DNA from: Syntrophomonadaceae bacterium
Lineage (GTDB): Bacteria; Bacillota; Dethiobacteria; DTU022
Direction of reading: 5' to 3'
DNA length: 22,086 nt
Assembly: GCA_007127255.1 (NCBI GenBank)
Contig: SKZS01000039.1
Coordinates: 1-22,086 of the forward strand
Both the position numbers and the translations under genes were made by a program. Shown piece by piece: positions 7,165 to 15,039 of the stretch (its first letter is position 1; each line of letters begins with the position of its first letter). The notes under the pieces are model-generated. The model saw only the letters and a list, made by a program, of their open reading frames with translations. It had not been told where the DNA came from and searched no databases.

Positions 7165-8390
7165 TGTTTGTTGCTCGAAACAATAGTACGGTGCAAAAGA
7201 TAATATATTTTGATTGTTACAGTGGAATCAGTGGAGATATGTCCCTTGGCGCCATGCTGGACGCAGGGGTTAAGCTGGAAGAACTAAAAGGGCTGCTCGG
7301 CTGCCTGAACCTTGCCGGTTATAGACTTGAAGCAGAGATGGTAAGACTTGGAGGACTGGCCGGAACCAGGGCCAGGGTTGAGCTGGATGACAAAACGCCG
7401 ACTGCAAGACACCTGTCAGATATTCTTGAATTAATTGGGAATTCAGATCTGCCCCATCCCATCCAGGAAAACAGTTCAGCAGTATTTAACCGCCTTGCTG
7501 AAGCGGAAGCAGCGGTACACGGTACTTCAATTAATAAAGTTCATTTTCATGAAGTAGGAGCAGTTGATGCTATTGTTGATATTGTTGGTACGGCTGCGGC
7601 TCTCTATCTGCTTGGGATTAACAGCATATATTGCTCGCCCCTGCCCGCCGGGAGAGGCGAGGTGCATTCTGCACACGGCAAACTGCCACTGCCTGCGCCG
7701 GCTACGCTTGAATTGCTGGCCGGGCGCAAGGTGCCTGTGAAAGGATGCGATATTGACTTTGAATTGGTGACCCCTACGGGAGCGGCAATTGTAACCACAC
7801 TGGCTGATTCCTTTGGCCCACTTCCATCATTTAATATAGAAAAGGTTGGCTATGGTGCAGGCAGCATTGATCCAGGGTATCCAAATTTTTTACGAATTTT
7901 ACTGGGCACTTCTGAGCAGGCCTGTTCACTTTATGAAGAAGAAGCAATTTTGCTGGAGACTAATATAGATGATCAAAACCCGGAATATTTTAGTTACCTG
8001 ATGGAAGAGCTTTTTACTGCAGGAGCGGTTGATGTTAGTTACACTCCGGTTCAAATGAAAAAAAACCGTCCGGCAGTTCAGCTGACAGTTCTTTCGCCGC
8101 CTGACAAAGCGAAAACCTTAAGAAATCTTATATTCTATGAAACTTCAACCCTCGGTTTACGCCTCACAACTGTCCACAAGGTGATGCGGCCAAGAAAAAC
8201 CAGTACTGTTCAGACTGAATGGGGAGCAATCAGGGTTAAGTACAGCCCTGCGATAGATCATGGTACTCTACTGCATTTTGCCCCTGAATATGAAGACTGC
8301 AAAAACATTGCCCGCATTTCAGGTCTGCCAATAAAGGAAGTTTACAGGCAGGCCGAGGTAGCCTTCAGGAAACAATCAAAACCCGGGTAA
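7164..8390 (+). CDS. larC: Nickel insertion protein LarC, single uninterrupted ORF
   Basis: LarC inserts nickel into the pincer nucleotide in a CTP-dependent reaction (family knowledge). The product is 408 residues, full length. Visible: IIYFDCYSGISGDM near 13-26, HFHEVGAVDAIVDI near 128-141, SPLPAGRGEVHSAHGKLPLPAPAT near 159-182, TPTGAAI near 203-209, and in the C-terminal half LLETNIDDQNPEYF and YETSTLGLR, all typical LarC. In Lactobacillus plantarum LarC comes from larC1 and larC2 by ribosomal frameshifting; here one frame runs through. ATG at 7164 shares its A with the larB stop (TAATG), with AGGAG upstream, so the two are translationally coupled. The first ten residues are an extra extension relative to the usual MKxxYFDC start; a GTG at 7191 would remove it but lacks a ribosome binding site. 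Confidence 0.95.
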   Translation: MFVARNNSTVQKIIYFDCYSGISGDMSLGAMLDAGVKLEELKGLLGCLNLAGYRLEAEMVRLGGLAGTRARVELDDKTPTARHLSDILELIGNSDLPHPIQENSSAVFNRLAEAEAAVHGTSINKVHFHEVGAVDAIVDIVGTAAALYLLGINSIYCSPLPAGRGEVHSAHGKLPLPAPATLELLAGRKVPVKGCDIDFELVTPTGAAIVTTLADSFGPLPSFNIEKVGYGAGSIDPGYPNFLRILLGTSEQACSLYEEEAILLETNIDDQNPEYFSYLMEELFTAGAVDVSYTPVQMKKNRPAVQLTVLSPPDKAKTLRNLIFYETSTLGLRLTTVHKVMRPRKTSTVQTEWGAIRVKYSPAIDHGTLLHFAPEYEDCKNIARISGLPIKEVYRQAEVAFRKQSKPG

Positions 8391-8451
8391 ATTTATTTCT
8401 AGTAGAAAAGGAATAAAACAATAGCGTTTGCTTATAAGATTTAGAATATTG

Positions 8452-8480
8452 TTGACATAGGCACTATTTTGTATTATAAA
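8452..8480 (+). promoter_or_regulatory. Sigma-A promoter of codY
   Basis: TTGACA at 8452-8457 and TATAAA at 8475-8480 are separated by 17 bases. The codY ribosome binding site AAAGGAGG follows at 8486-8494, so the leader is very short. This is a near-consensus promoter. Confidence 0.85.
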
Positions 8481-8501
8481 AGATGAAAGGAGGAATGGCT
8501 T

Positions 8502-9281
8502 ATGAAAGGCAATCAGGTTATAGAGCGTATCAGAAAATTGAACCGAATATTTCTTATGCCAAAAAGTGAAGATGACAATTTTCATGATGAAATTAAAGCT
8601 ATTGCCGAGGTGACCAAATCAGCAGTCTTGCTTTTAGATAAAGAGGGTGGTATCCTGAGCAGTCATACAGGTGAAGTTGATACAGGTAGCCAACTGGGAA
8701 GCTTTATTGAAAGTGGCTCCCTTACAGGTGAACCTGTTCTTGCTTCAAAGATTAAAAATGCTGAACCCCAGGTAAATGAACCTTATGTGGAAGAAGGAAG
8801 CTCTCAAAAAGTTCTTTTTACAATGCTTCCGATTCGCAGTGGTAGTGCACGGTTGGGTTCACTATTGTTCCTTCATCCAGAACGCGAATTAGACAAAGAT
8901 CATTTGATCCTGGCAGAAGTAGGAGCAGCATTGATCGGGATGCATGTTAAGCATAAAACTAGCGATCAAGAAGAGAAAGAAACCAGGAATAAAGAGCTGG
9001 CAGAGGGCGCTTTTGAAAGCCTTTCCTTCTCTGAAGTTGAAGCAATACGGGAAATATTAAAGAATATCAGTAATAATGAAAGTGTAGTTGTGGCCAGTAA
9101 AATTGCTGATAGCCTCGGAATTACCCGCTCAGTAATTGTAAATGCTCTGCGTAAGTTCGAGAGCGCAGGCATTATTGAATCAAGGTCTCTTGGCATGAAG
9201 GGAACATTAATTAAGGTTAAAAATACGCATGCCCTGGAAATTGTTGCTTCACAATCGGACAAAATGAGTCACATACGTTAA
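8502..9281 (+). CDS. codY: GTP/branched-chain-amino-acid sensing regulator CodY
   Basis: A 259-residue CodY, the global regulator of Firmicutes that represses nutrient-scavenging genes when GTP and branched-chain amino acids are plentiful. The N-terminal ligand-sensing GAF domain (about 1-150) is divergent but ends in the recognisable ILAEVGAALIGMHV at 136-149. The C-terminal winged helix is strongly conserved: ESLSFSEVEAI at 172-182, VASKIADSLGITRSVIVNAL at 197-216, ESRSLGMKGTLIKV at 226-239. The start ATG has a perfect AAAGGAGG. The gene stands alone between its own promoter and a strong terminator, rather than behind the xerC-hslV-hslU (codV-clpQY) genes as in Bacillus. A CodY-box-like sequence lies at 8525-8539 inside the gene (see findings). 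Confidence 0.96.
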   Translation: MKGNQVIERIRKLNRIFLMPKSEDDNFHDEIKAIAEVTKSAVLLLDKEGGILSSHTGEVDTGSQLGSFIESGSLTGEPVLASKIKNAEPQVNEPYVEEGSSQKVLFTMLPIRSGSARLGSLLFLHPERELDKDHLILAEVGAALIGMHVKHKTSDQEEKETRNKELAEGAFESLSFSEVEAIREILKNISNNESVVVASKIADSLGITRSVIVNALRKFESAGIIESRSLGMKGTLIKVKNTHALEIVASQSDKMSHIR

Positions 9282-9332
9282 GATATTCAGACAATCAGCA
9301 TAATGTTCCGATTTATAGTACTTTTCATGTTT

Positions 9333-9371
9333 CAAAGCGGTGGTCTTATGCCACCGCTTTGAGGTGTTTTT
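9333..9371 (+). terminator. Rho-independent terminator of codY
   Basis: Perfect 11-bp stem CAAAGCGGTGG (9333-9343) / CCACCGCTTTG (9351-9361), 7-base loop, followed by AGGTGTTTTTA. About 50 bases after the codY stop. Confidence 0.88.
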
Positions 9372-9385
9372 ATGTGTAAATAAGA

Positions 9386-9414
9386 TTGACAGTTAGTTGC
9401 AGGGTTGTTACAAT
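9386..9414 (+). promoter_or_regulatory. Sigma-A promoter of the UPF0316-murI pair
   Basis: Consensus TTGACA (9386-9391), 17-base spacer, TACAAT (9409-9414). It is directly downstream of the codY terminator and 55 bases before the next start. Confidence 0.82.
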
Positions 9415-9469
9415 ACATTCTGTTGAATAGACAGGATCGCGCCAACAGGGCGTCACTGGAGGGTTTTAA

Positions 9470-9997
9470 GTGTTGGCAGTTATTATGACAATGCTGGCTA
9501 TATTCTTTGCAAAGATTGCTCACGTCAGCATGGGCACATTACGTATAATATATCTAACCAGGGGCCAGAGCAAAATCGCAGCAGCAATCGGGTTTTTTGA
9601 AGTGATTATATATCTTTTGGCCTTGAGTATGACTCTTTCTAATATAGATCAGTGGCAAAATGTTTTATTCTACGGACTTGGCTTTGCTACCGGCAACCTG
9701 GTTGGCAGCTGGATCGAAGAAAAAATTGCCTTTGGTTATGTTCAAGTCCAAATTGTATCCCGTGAAAATGGCGGGCATCTTGATGAGTCACTGCGTGAAC
9801 TTGGGTATGGAGTTACGGCAATGCCCTGCTACGGTATGGAAGGAGCTCACCGCACCAGTTTACAGGTATTGCTAAAAAGGAAAGAGCTTCCCGGTTTATT
9901 GAAAAAGATTAAAGATTTTGATCCAGAAGCGTTTATATCTATATATGATACCCGAAAAATAATGGGTGGCTATTTTAGCAGAATGAAGGCGAAATAG
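9470..9997 (+). CDS. UPF0316 / DUF5698-DUF2179 membrane protein
   Basis: A 175-residue inner-membrane protein of unknown function. Three hydrophobic segments are visible (about 2-20, 32-54 and 60-78), with the family motif SMGTLRIIYLTRGQSKIAA at about 21-40, followed by a soluble DUF2179 domain (VQVQIVSRENGG near 90-101, then a C-terminal ending in SIYDTRKIMGGYFSR). DUF2179 resembles small-ligand or regulatory domains attached to transport-like proteins in Firmicutes; no substrate can be named. GTG at 9470 is selected because CTGGAGGG lies six bases upstream; a TTG directly follows it. The next gene, murI, begins two bases after its stop, so the two form one transcript from the promoter at 9386. 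Confidence 0.85.
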   Translation: MLAVIMTMLAIFFAKIAHVSMGTLRIIYLTRGQSKIAAAIGFFEVIIYLLALSMTLSNIDQWQNVLFYGLGFATGNLVGSWIEEKIAFGYVQVQIVSRENGGHLDESLRELGYGVTAMPCYGMEGAHRTSLQVLLKRKELPGLLKKIKDFDPEAFISIYDTRKIMGGYFSRMKAK

Positions 9998-9999
9998 AG

Positions 10000-10827
10000 A
10001 TGATCTTAAACAGTGAACAAATCATTAATGCTCACAAGGCCATCGGGGTTATTGATTCCGGTGTCGGCGGCCTGACGGTTGTGCGAGAGATAAGTAATCG
10101 ACTTCCGGGCGAAAGAATTATATATTTTGGTGATACGGCCAGGATGCCTTATGGCCCGCGTACTTATGAAGAAGTCCGTAAATTTACTTTCGAGATGATA
10201 GATTTCCTCAGGCATCAAGAAATAAAAATGCTAGTTGTTGCCTGTAACTCTGCTACTGCGGCAGGTTTATCCGCCTATCAGGAAGTATGTGAATACCCGG
10301 TGCTCGGTGTAATTGAACCGGGAGTCAGGGCTGCTTTGACTCAAAGCAGGAGAGGAAGGATCGGGGTAATTGGAACTGTGGGCACGATCAACAGTTCAGA
10401 ATACGAGATGGCCATGCGCAGGGAAAATGGCAAACTGCATATTGTCAGCAAAGCTTGCCCTTTGTTTGTGCTGCTGGTGGAAAATAACCTTGTTAATACT
10501 CCCGAAGCTAAAAAAGTGGTTCAGGAGTATCTTGATCCCCTGGTGAGCGAGGATATAGATTCCCTGATTCTCGGTTGCACGCATTACCCCTTGATGGAAA
10601 GCTTAATTCAGGAAGTGGTTGGGTCTTCGGTCAGCCTGATTAATTCGGCGGAAGAGATTGCAGCAGAAGTTGAAGAGATCCTGGGCAATACTGGTATGGC
10701 TAATCCTCTTGGCAGCGATAATCCCCGCTATCGTTTTTTTGTCAGCGGCAACCCCGAACCCTTCGAAGAGGTTGGCGCTAAATTATTGCAACGAGATATA
10801 AAAGCCTACCAGGTAAAGCTTGGCTGA
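10000..10827 (+). CDS. murI: Glutamate racemase
   Basis: A cofactor-independent racemase that supplies D-glutamate for peptidoglycan, 275 residues. The two catalytic cysteines are in VVACNSATA (C82) and ILGCTHYPL (C193); the N-terminal DSGVGGLTVVREI (19-31) and GDTARMPYG (44-52) are diagnostic. About 13 residues precede the usual start (KAIGVIDSG), with no better internal start. The ribosome binding site is weak (GAAGG), consistent with coupling to the upstream gene, whose stop is two bases away. In many Firmicutes murI is followed by rph; here rph lies 1.8 kb downstream, beyond two genes on the opposite strand. Confidence 0.96.
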   Translation: MILNSEQIINAHKAIGVIDSGVGGLTVVREISNRLPGERIIYFGDTARMPYGPRTYEEVRKFTFEMIDFLRHQEIKMLVVACNSATAAGLSAYQEVCEYPVLGVIEPGVRAALTQSRRGRIGVIGTVGTINSSEYEMAMRRENGKLHIVSKACPLFVLLVENNLVNTPEAKKVVQEYLDPLVSEDIDSLILGCTHYPLMESLIQEVVGSSVSLINSAEEIAAEVEEILGNTGMANPLGSDNPRYRFFVSGNPEPFEEVGAKLLQRDIKAYQVKLG

Positions 10828-10894
10828 AATATAAAGTTTTGCAGCTCCAGGCCCTGCTCTGCCCCGATTGATGCCTGCGTTCCTTGTTACATGG

Positions 10895-11800
10895 TTACAT
10901 TGCCCTTAAGCGTTTAATCCTTTCTATTGCAGGTGGATGAGTGGAAAATAGCACATTTGCCCTGTTGCTTTGTTTGGCTCCCAGGGAAGGGTTAACTATA
11001 TAAAGTCCGTTAAGGGCGTTGTTTTCAATCGGACTATTCTTAACTTGCTGATCTGTAATTTTCTCCAGAGCGCTGGCCAGTCCCTCCGGGTAACCGGTGA
11101 AGTCAGCTGCTGTAGCATCAGCCAGGTACTCGCGCTGCCTGGAAATAGCAAATTTAAGCAGTTGGGCAAAGATTGGAGCTATAATAGCCAGGACAATTAC
11201 AACTGCCAGGGCAATTAACTGACCCTGACCGCTTCTTCGGCCACCGCGTCCCATGCCACCAAAAAAGATCATATTCCTTGCTATTACACTTACGAAAACA
11301 ATTGTCCCAGCCAGTACTATTGCAACTGTTGCCAGCAAAACATCGTAGTTGTTAATATGGGCCATTTCATGGGCAAGGACCCCTTCCAACTCCTGCCGGT
11401 TCAGGCGTTTCATCAATCCCCTGGTAACTGCAATGACAGCATTTTGCGGGTTGCGGCCGGCAGCGAAAGCATTTGGCACTTCAGTTTCAATAATATAGAT
11501 TTTTGGCATCGGTTTCCCTGCGGCGATGCTCAAAGCCTCCACCGTATTGTGTAGAAAAGGTTCTTGCTGTTTAGAAACTTCTTTTGCTCCCGCCATCGAG
11601 GTGACAACACTTTGTCCCTGGAAAAAGCTGATTAAAAAGAGAATAACAAATACAATAGCCGCAATGACAATCCCTACTGCAGGATCACCTATATAAATAC
11701 CTGCGAAATATCCGATTCCTACAAATAAAACGGCGTATAAGAAAAATAGAAAAAAAGTGCGTCTTTTATTTGATGCTATCCGGCCGTAAATTGGGTCCAT
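10895..11800 (-). CDS. htpX: HtpX-type M48 membrane zinc metalloprotease
   Basis: A 301-residue membrane-bound peptidase involved in membrane-protein quality control in the family. The zinc-binding motif HEMAH is at 144-148, with the third ligand in the segment RQREYLADATA (E224). Four hydrophobic segments are visible, about 15-36, 43-62, 155-177 and 194-218, so the active site faces the cytoplasm as in HtpX. ATG at 11800 follows the lemA stop by two bases, an operon arrangement (lemA-htpX) common in Firmicutes and other bacteria. It converges on murI, with about 67 bases between the stops and no clear terminator hairpin there. Confidence 0.94.
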   Translation of the reverse strand: MDPIYGRIASNKRRTFFLFFLYAVLFVGIGYFAGIYIGDPAVGIVIAAIVFVILFLISFFQGQSVVTSMAGAKEVSKQQEPFLHNTVEALSIAAGKPMPKIYIIETEVPNAFAAGRNPQNAVIAVTRGLMKRLNRQELEGVLAHEMAHINNYDVLLATVAIVLAGTIVFVSVIARNMIFFGGMGRGGRRSGQGQLIALAVVIVLAIIAPIFAQLLKFAISRQREYLADATAADFTGYPEGLASALEKITDQQVKNSPIENNALNGLYIVNPSLGAKQSNRANVLFSTHPPAIERIKRLRAM

Positions 11801-11802
11801 TA

Positions 11803-12372
11803 CTAGCTGCCACCACCTTGCATGTCTATTTTTGGAACACTCCGGACCTGGTCTGATTCTGGGGAATAATATTCTCTGGTTTCAAAATTAAAAAGATTGG
11901 CTATTAAATTGCTCGGGAATCGTTGAATAACCATATTATAAATCATGATTGTTCTGTTGTAACGCCTTCTGGAATAAGCAATCTTATTTTCTATACCTAC
12001 CAATTCTTCCTGCAGCATCATAAAGTTTTGGTTAGCCTTTAAGTCAGGGTAACTCTCCGCTACCGCGAAAAGAGTTTTTAGGGCTCGTGATGCTTTTTCA
12101 TCAGCCCCGGCATTTTCTTTTAATGTTTGCGCATTCTGATATTCTGTTCTGGCCCTGGTGATAGTTTCCAATACTTCCCGTTCATGCTTCATATAGGCTT
12201 TGACAGTTTTTACCAGGTTAGGCACCAGGTCAAAGCGCTTCTGAAGCAGGGTGTCGATGTTCGAGAGGTTGGTATCGGCCATATTTCGCAAGCTTATTAA
12301 GCGGTTGTAGGTATAAATAACAAATGCAGCTGCTAAAATTAGCACTGCCGCAATAATATGAGTAATTTCCAT
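11803..12372 (-). CDS. lemA: LemA family protein
   Basis: A 189-residue LemA family protein: one N-terminal transmembrane helix (about 4-22, IIAAVLILAAAFVIYTY), then an alpha-helical domain with the family signature YNRLISLRN (22-30), RFDLVPNLVKTVKAYMKHE (46-64), VAESYPDLKANQNFMMLQEEL, and ENKIAYSRRRYN. The biochemical function is unknown; co-occurrence with HtpX suggests a shared envelope-stress role (inference). ATG at 12372 is preceded by GAGGAGG. The upstream 224 bases are shared with divergent rph and contain A/T-rich sequence but no promoter I would assert. Confidence 0.93.
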   Translation of the reverse strand: MEITHIIAAVLILAAAFVIYTYNRLISLRNMADTNLSNIDTLLQKRFDLVPNLVKTVKAYMKHEREVLETITRARTEYQNAQTLKENAGADEKASRALKTLFAVAESYPDLKANQNFMMLQEELVGIENKIAYSRRRYNRTIMIYNMVIQRFPSNLIANLFNFETREYYSPESDQVRSVPKIDMQGGGS

Positions 12373-12596
12373 AAAAAAACCTCCTCTAAAAAACCTTCTT
12401 ATTACTTCTTTTTTAAGGCTCTTTTTCCTCTAGTTTTGGCTGGTTCAAATAAAAAACAACAAAACTTTTCACCGTTTTGCGCTGGAGAGCAGAGTAAAGA
12501 TAAGCATGAAATTTTCTTACAGAAAAGGATTCTGACTTTATGTGGTGAATTAGGAAAACATCTGAAGGTTTAAATGAAAAAGGGAGATAAAATAAA

Positions 12597-13364
12597 ATGC
12601 GCAGAGATGGCAGAGATAATAATGAAATGAGAACAATAAAAATTACCCGTTCTTATCTTAAATACCCTGAAGGTTCTGCCCTGATTGAACTTGGCGATAC
12701 CAGGGTTATATGTACCGCTACTATCGAAGAGAAAGTGCCTGCTTTTCTTAAAGGTATGGAGCAGGGATGGATAACGGCTGAATATGCAATGATGCCACGC
12801 TCGACAGAAGTGCGAATAACCAGGGAAAGAGGAAAGGTTAATGCTCGCAGTTCTGAAATCCAGCGCTTGATTGGGCGCTCGCTTCGTGCGGTAGTCGATC
12901 TCAGCTCCCTTGGTGAGAGAACCATTTGGCTTGACTGTGATGTGATCCAGGCAGACGGAGGCACTCGTACAGCGGCGATTAGCGGGGCTTATGTAGCCCT
13001 GGCTGAAGCCTTGTTTCATCTCAGGCAAAATGAAAAGCTTGAAAGGGTTCCATTTTACGACTACCTCTCGGCGGTCAGTGTCGGTTTGTTTAAAAATGCA
13101 CCTCTGCTCGATTTAACCTTTGAAGAAGATTCCAACGCCGGCGTTGACATGAATATCGTGATGACTGCAGCAGGAAAAATGGTTGAATTGCAGGGCTCAG
13201 CTGAAGAAAGACCCTTCAGCCGTGAACAGATGGATCAACTGCTCGATCTTGGTGCCGCGGGAGTTCTGGAGATCACTGCCCGCCAAAAAGGGGCTCTTGG
13301 TTCGGAGATAGACGCATTGATAAAAAGCTCAGTTGCCTATTACAGCAGCCTGTTGGAGGAATAG
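12597..13364 (+). CDS. rph: Ribonuclease PH
   Basis: A phosphate-dependent 3'-5' exoribonuclease that trims tRNA 3' ends, 255 residues, full length. Conserved features: GSALIELGDTRVICTATIE near 26-44, ITAEYAMMPRST near 59-70, SSEIQRLIGRSLRAVVDL near 85-102, LDCDVIQADGGTRTAAISGA near 112-131, and SVGL...LDLTFEEDS near 157-174. ATG at 12597 has AGGGAGA upstream; an in-frame ATG at 12627 would remove the first ten residues and is less likely. The rdgB/xtp gene that often follows rph is absent: the next 70 bases hold a terminator-like structure and then the end of a convergent gene. Confidence 0.95.
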   Translation: MRRDGRDNNEMRTIKITRSYLKYPEGSALIELGDTRVICTATIEEKVPAFLKGMEQGWITAEYAMMPRSTEVRITRERGKVNARSSEIQRLIGRSLRAVVDLSSLGERTIWLDCDVIQADGGTRTAAISGAYVALAEALFHLRQNEKLERVPFYDYLSAVSVGLFKNAPLLDLTFEEDSNAGVDMNIVMTAAGKMVELQGSAEERPFSREQMDQLLDLGAAGVLEITARQKGALGSEIDALIKSSVAYYSSLLEE

Positions 13365-13381
13365 ATGTTATTTGAATTAAT

Positions 13382-13436
13382 ATACAGCTATTCATTACGG
13401 GAACAACTGGCCCGTTTAGAAACAGCTGTATTTTTT
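13382..13436 (+). terminator. Compound terminator of rph
   Basis: Outer arms ATACAGCT (13382-13389) and AGCTGTAT (13424-13431) are perfectly complementary, enclose an inner ACGGG/CCCGT hairpin (13397-13401/13411-13415), and are followed by TTTTT. A second hairpin, TATCTCCG/CGGAGATA (13436-13443/13452-13459), overlaps the last codons of the convergent gene. Confidence 0.6.
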
Positions 13437-14454
13437 ATCTCCGGGATGGTTCGGAGATAACTGCAGCGGGCATATTCTTCATGCGGTTATAATAACGCTG
13501 GATCTCATGAAACAGGTGAAACAGAGAAGCCCTGCTGATAAACTCTTCTCTTGATTTAGGCAAGTCCATTTCAGCAAAGCTCTGTTCCAGTTTTTCCATC
13601 AGCAGGTCTACTTTCCGGGTGTGGATTTTTTCACCATGGGATCTTCGTTGCTGCATCTTTTGCACAACCCGGAAGAGTTTAACCAGAGGAGCAGCCTGTG
13701 GGACCCTGATTGGCATACGTTTGGCAAGTCTGTGCATTTCTTCAAGTCTTTTTAATTGTGATTTATAGATGTGAAATGTCATACGATAGCGATCTGAGTC
13801 GGTTTCCCTGTTTATTATAAAGCGCTGCTCTTCGCGCAGTAGTTTGGCTTCTTCCAGTCCGCTTTCAATTATTCCATCGAGTTTATCGATTTCTTCTTTA
13901 AAAGAAGTGTCGTCACAACCCGGGTTCTGCATCTCCTGCATGATAAAATCGATAGCCCGGCGCAGGCCTTTTTCAGCCAGGGTCAGTTTTGCGAGAACAT
14001 CTTTTCTATGATTAGGGGTAAAAAGGTAATTAACAGCAAGCGCGCAAACCGCACCCAGCATCGCTGTAAAAATTTGCTCCAGGGAAAAAGTCCAGGGAAG
14101 GTTACTTCCACTGAAGATGACAGTAATGGCAGTAACTGCAGTCAGGATAATATGGTCCTGCCAGTGAAGCTGCAGGCAGATATATATTGCTGCTAAAGTT
14201 ACCAGTCCGTATCCAAGTGGTGAAACTCCAAAAACATAGCTGAACGTTGCGCCCAGCACCCCGCCAAGCAGAACACTTCCCAATTTGGCCAGGCTCTGCT
14301 GCAGGGAGTGAAAAAAAGTCCTTTGTACAGTGAGTAAGGCGACGATTGCGGCAAGGGTGACTCTTTCCAGGCCAAGCTGCTGGGCTATGATAATAGCAAT
14401 GGTTACCGCCAGCGCTGTTTTTATCACCCTTCCTCCAACAAGAAAACGGTTCAA
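13435..14454 (-). CDS. Aromatic acid exporter family (ArAE_1/DUF939) membrane protein
   Basis: A 339-residue protein with a hydrophobic N-terminal half (about six membrane segments between residues 8 and 147, e.g. VIKTALAVTIAIIIAQQLGL, LGSVLLGGVLGATFSYVFG, IFTAMLGAVCALAVNYLF) and a charged helical C-terminal half (about 150-339, rich in E, K, R, likely cytoplasmic coiled coil). This is the layout of the ArAE_1/DUF939 (YqjA-like) branch of the FUSC/aromatic acid exporter superfamily common in Firmicutes; the substrate is unknown. The start is TTG at 14454, with GAGAGGTAG a few bases upstream. It ends against rph, sharing the terminator region. A TATAAT on the minus strand at 14525-14530 could be its -10 but lacks a good -35. 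Confidence 0.85.
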   Translation of the reverse strand: MNRFLVGGRVIKTALAVTIAIIIAQQLGLERVTLAAIVALLTVQRTFFHSLQQSLAKLGSVLLGGVLGATFSYVFGVSPLGYGLVTLAAIYICLQLHWQDHIILTAVTAITVIFSGSNLPWTFSLEQIFTAMLGAVCALAVNYLFTPNHRKDVLAKLTLAEKGLRRAIDFIMQEMQNPGCDDTSFKEEIDKLDGIIESGLEEAKLLREEQRFIINRETDSDRYRMTFHIYKSQLKRLEEMHRLAKRMPIRVPQAAPLVKLFRVVQKMQQRRSHGEKIHTRKVDLLMEKLEQSFAEMDLPKSREEFISRASLFHLFHEIQRYYNRMKNMPAAVISEPSRR

Positions 14455-14534
14455 TCCTATCTACCTCTCATTTCTAAACTGATCGAACAAGAATCAGGTT
14501 GTTGTTCGGCGAAAAGCTTTCTATATTATACAAT

Positions 14535-14549
14535 ATTGGATTTGCCAAT
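14535..14549. promoter_or_regulatory. Small inverted repeat upstream of the ArAE gene
   Basis: ATTGG-ATTTG-CCAAT is a perfect 5-bp inverted repeat immediately upstream of the minus-strand TATAAT at 14525-14530, about 80 bases before the start of the exporter gene. An operator is possible but unproven; such short repeats also occur by chance. Confidence 0.25.
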
Positions 14550-14583
14550 AAAGAGCAAGTTAGAAGTTTGTTAATTTGTTTTC

Positions 14584-14612
14584 TTGCTAATTAACCGGCA
14601 CTGTGCTACAAT
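14584..14612 (+). promoter_or_regulatory. Promoter of tRNA-Pro
   Basis: TTGCTA (14584-14589), 17-base spacer, TACAAT (14607-14612), 40 bases before the tRNA. Confidence 0.78.
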
Positions 14613-14651
14613 GTTTTTGCTGTTTAAAAGCACAAAAAGTAAGTATTATGT

Positions 14652-14728
<77 letters not shown>

Positions 14729-14817
14729 CTGATTTAAAGATCATATTAATATATTATTAAGGATAGTATTTAGCTTACCCAAGACGCATAGACGTTTAAC
14801 ACTCTTTTTCAATGCAA

Positions 14818-14848
14818 AAAGCAGGGATGATGTTTTCCCTGCTTTTTT
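14818..14848 (+). terminator. Rho-independent terminator after tRNA-Pro
   Basis: AAAGCAGGGA (14818-14827) pairs with TCCCTGCTTT (14836-14845) around an 8-base loop, with the T run continuing to 14848. The opposite strand also has a T run, so it can work both ways. Confidence 0.85.
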
Positions 14849-14957
14849 AATTTAGTGCTCTAAAAAGGGAAGCAAAAAACATCTCTAAGCTTAACAGGAC
14901 AGGACTTCTTGAGAATAAATTATTAAATCATGTGAATTTATTAATTAGTCAAAACTA

Positions 14958-14986
14958 TTGACAATAAGTCTTATTTTAAGTATAAT
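14958..14986 (+). promoter_or_regulatory. Perfect consensus sigma-A promoter of the Cys-rich gene
   Basis: TTGACA (14958-14963), exactly 17 bases, TATAAT (14981-14986). Both boxes match the consensus at every position, and A/T-rich sequence precedes the -35. The GTCAA-N5-TTGAC repeat covering the -35 is a candidate operator. The gene starts 54 bases after the -10. Confidence 0.85.
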
Positions 14987-15039
14987 AAAGTCTATCAGTT
15001 ATATATCATATAAATACAAGTGATAAGGAGGTGCGATAA

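Larger units (their letters stand above)
14729..15039. other. 311-base gap between tRNA-Pro and the small Cys-rich gene
   Basis: No coding signal. It contains the tRNA terminator (14818-14848), an 8-bp inverted repeat AATAAATT/AATTTATT (14914-14921/14935-14942), a GTCAA/TTGAC inverted repeat (14948-14952/14958-14962) overlapping a -35 box, and a consensus promoter. The stretch 14729-14815 shows nothing I can name. Confidence 0.6.

Noticed and set aside
12511..12527. AATTTTC followed by GAAAA as a CodY box between lemA and rph
   Set aside because: The halves are separated by three extra bases, so it does not fit the 15-base consensus.
12570..13028. 152-codon ORF on the minus strand within rph
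   Set aside because: Shadow of rph; composition and motifs belong to the plus strand frame.
13365..13460. 31-codon ORF after rph (MLFELIYSYSLREQ...) with GGAGGA upstream
   Set aside because: The GGAGGA is inside the rph 3' end and codes for Glu-Glu; the ORF covers the terminator hairpins and the end of the convergent gene, so it is probably not translated. A small peptide cannot be fully excluded.
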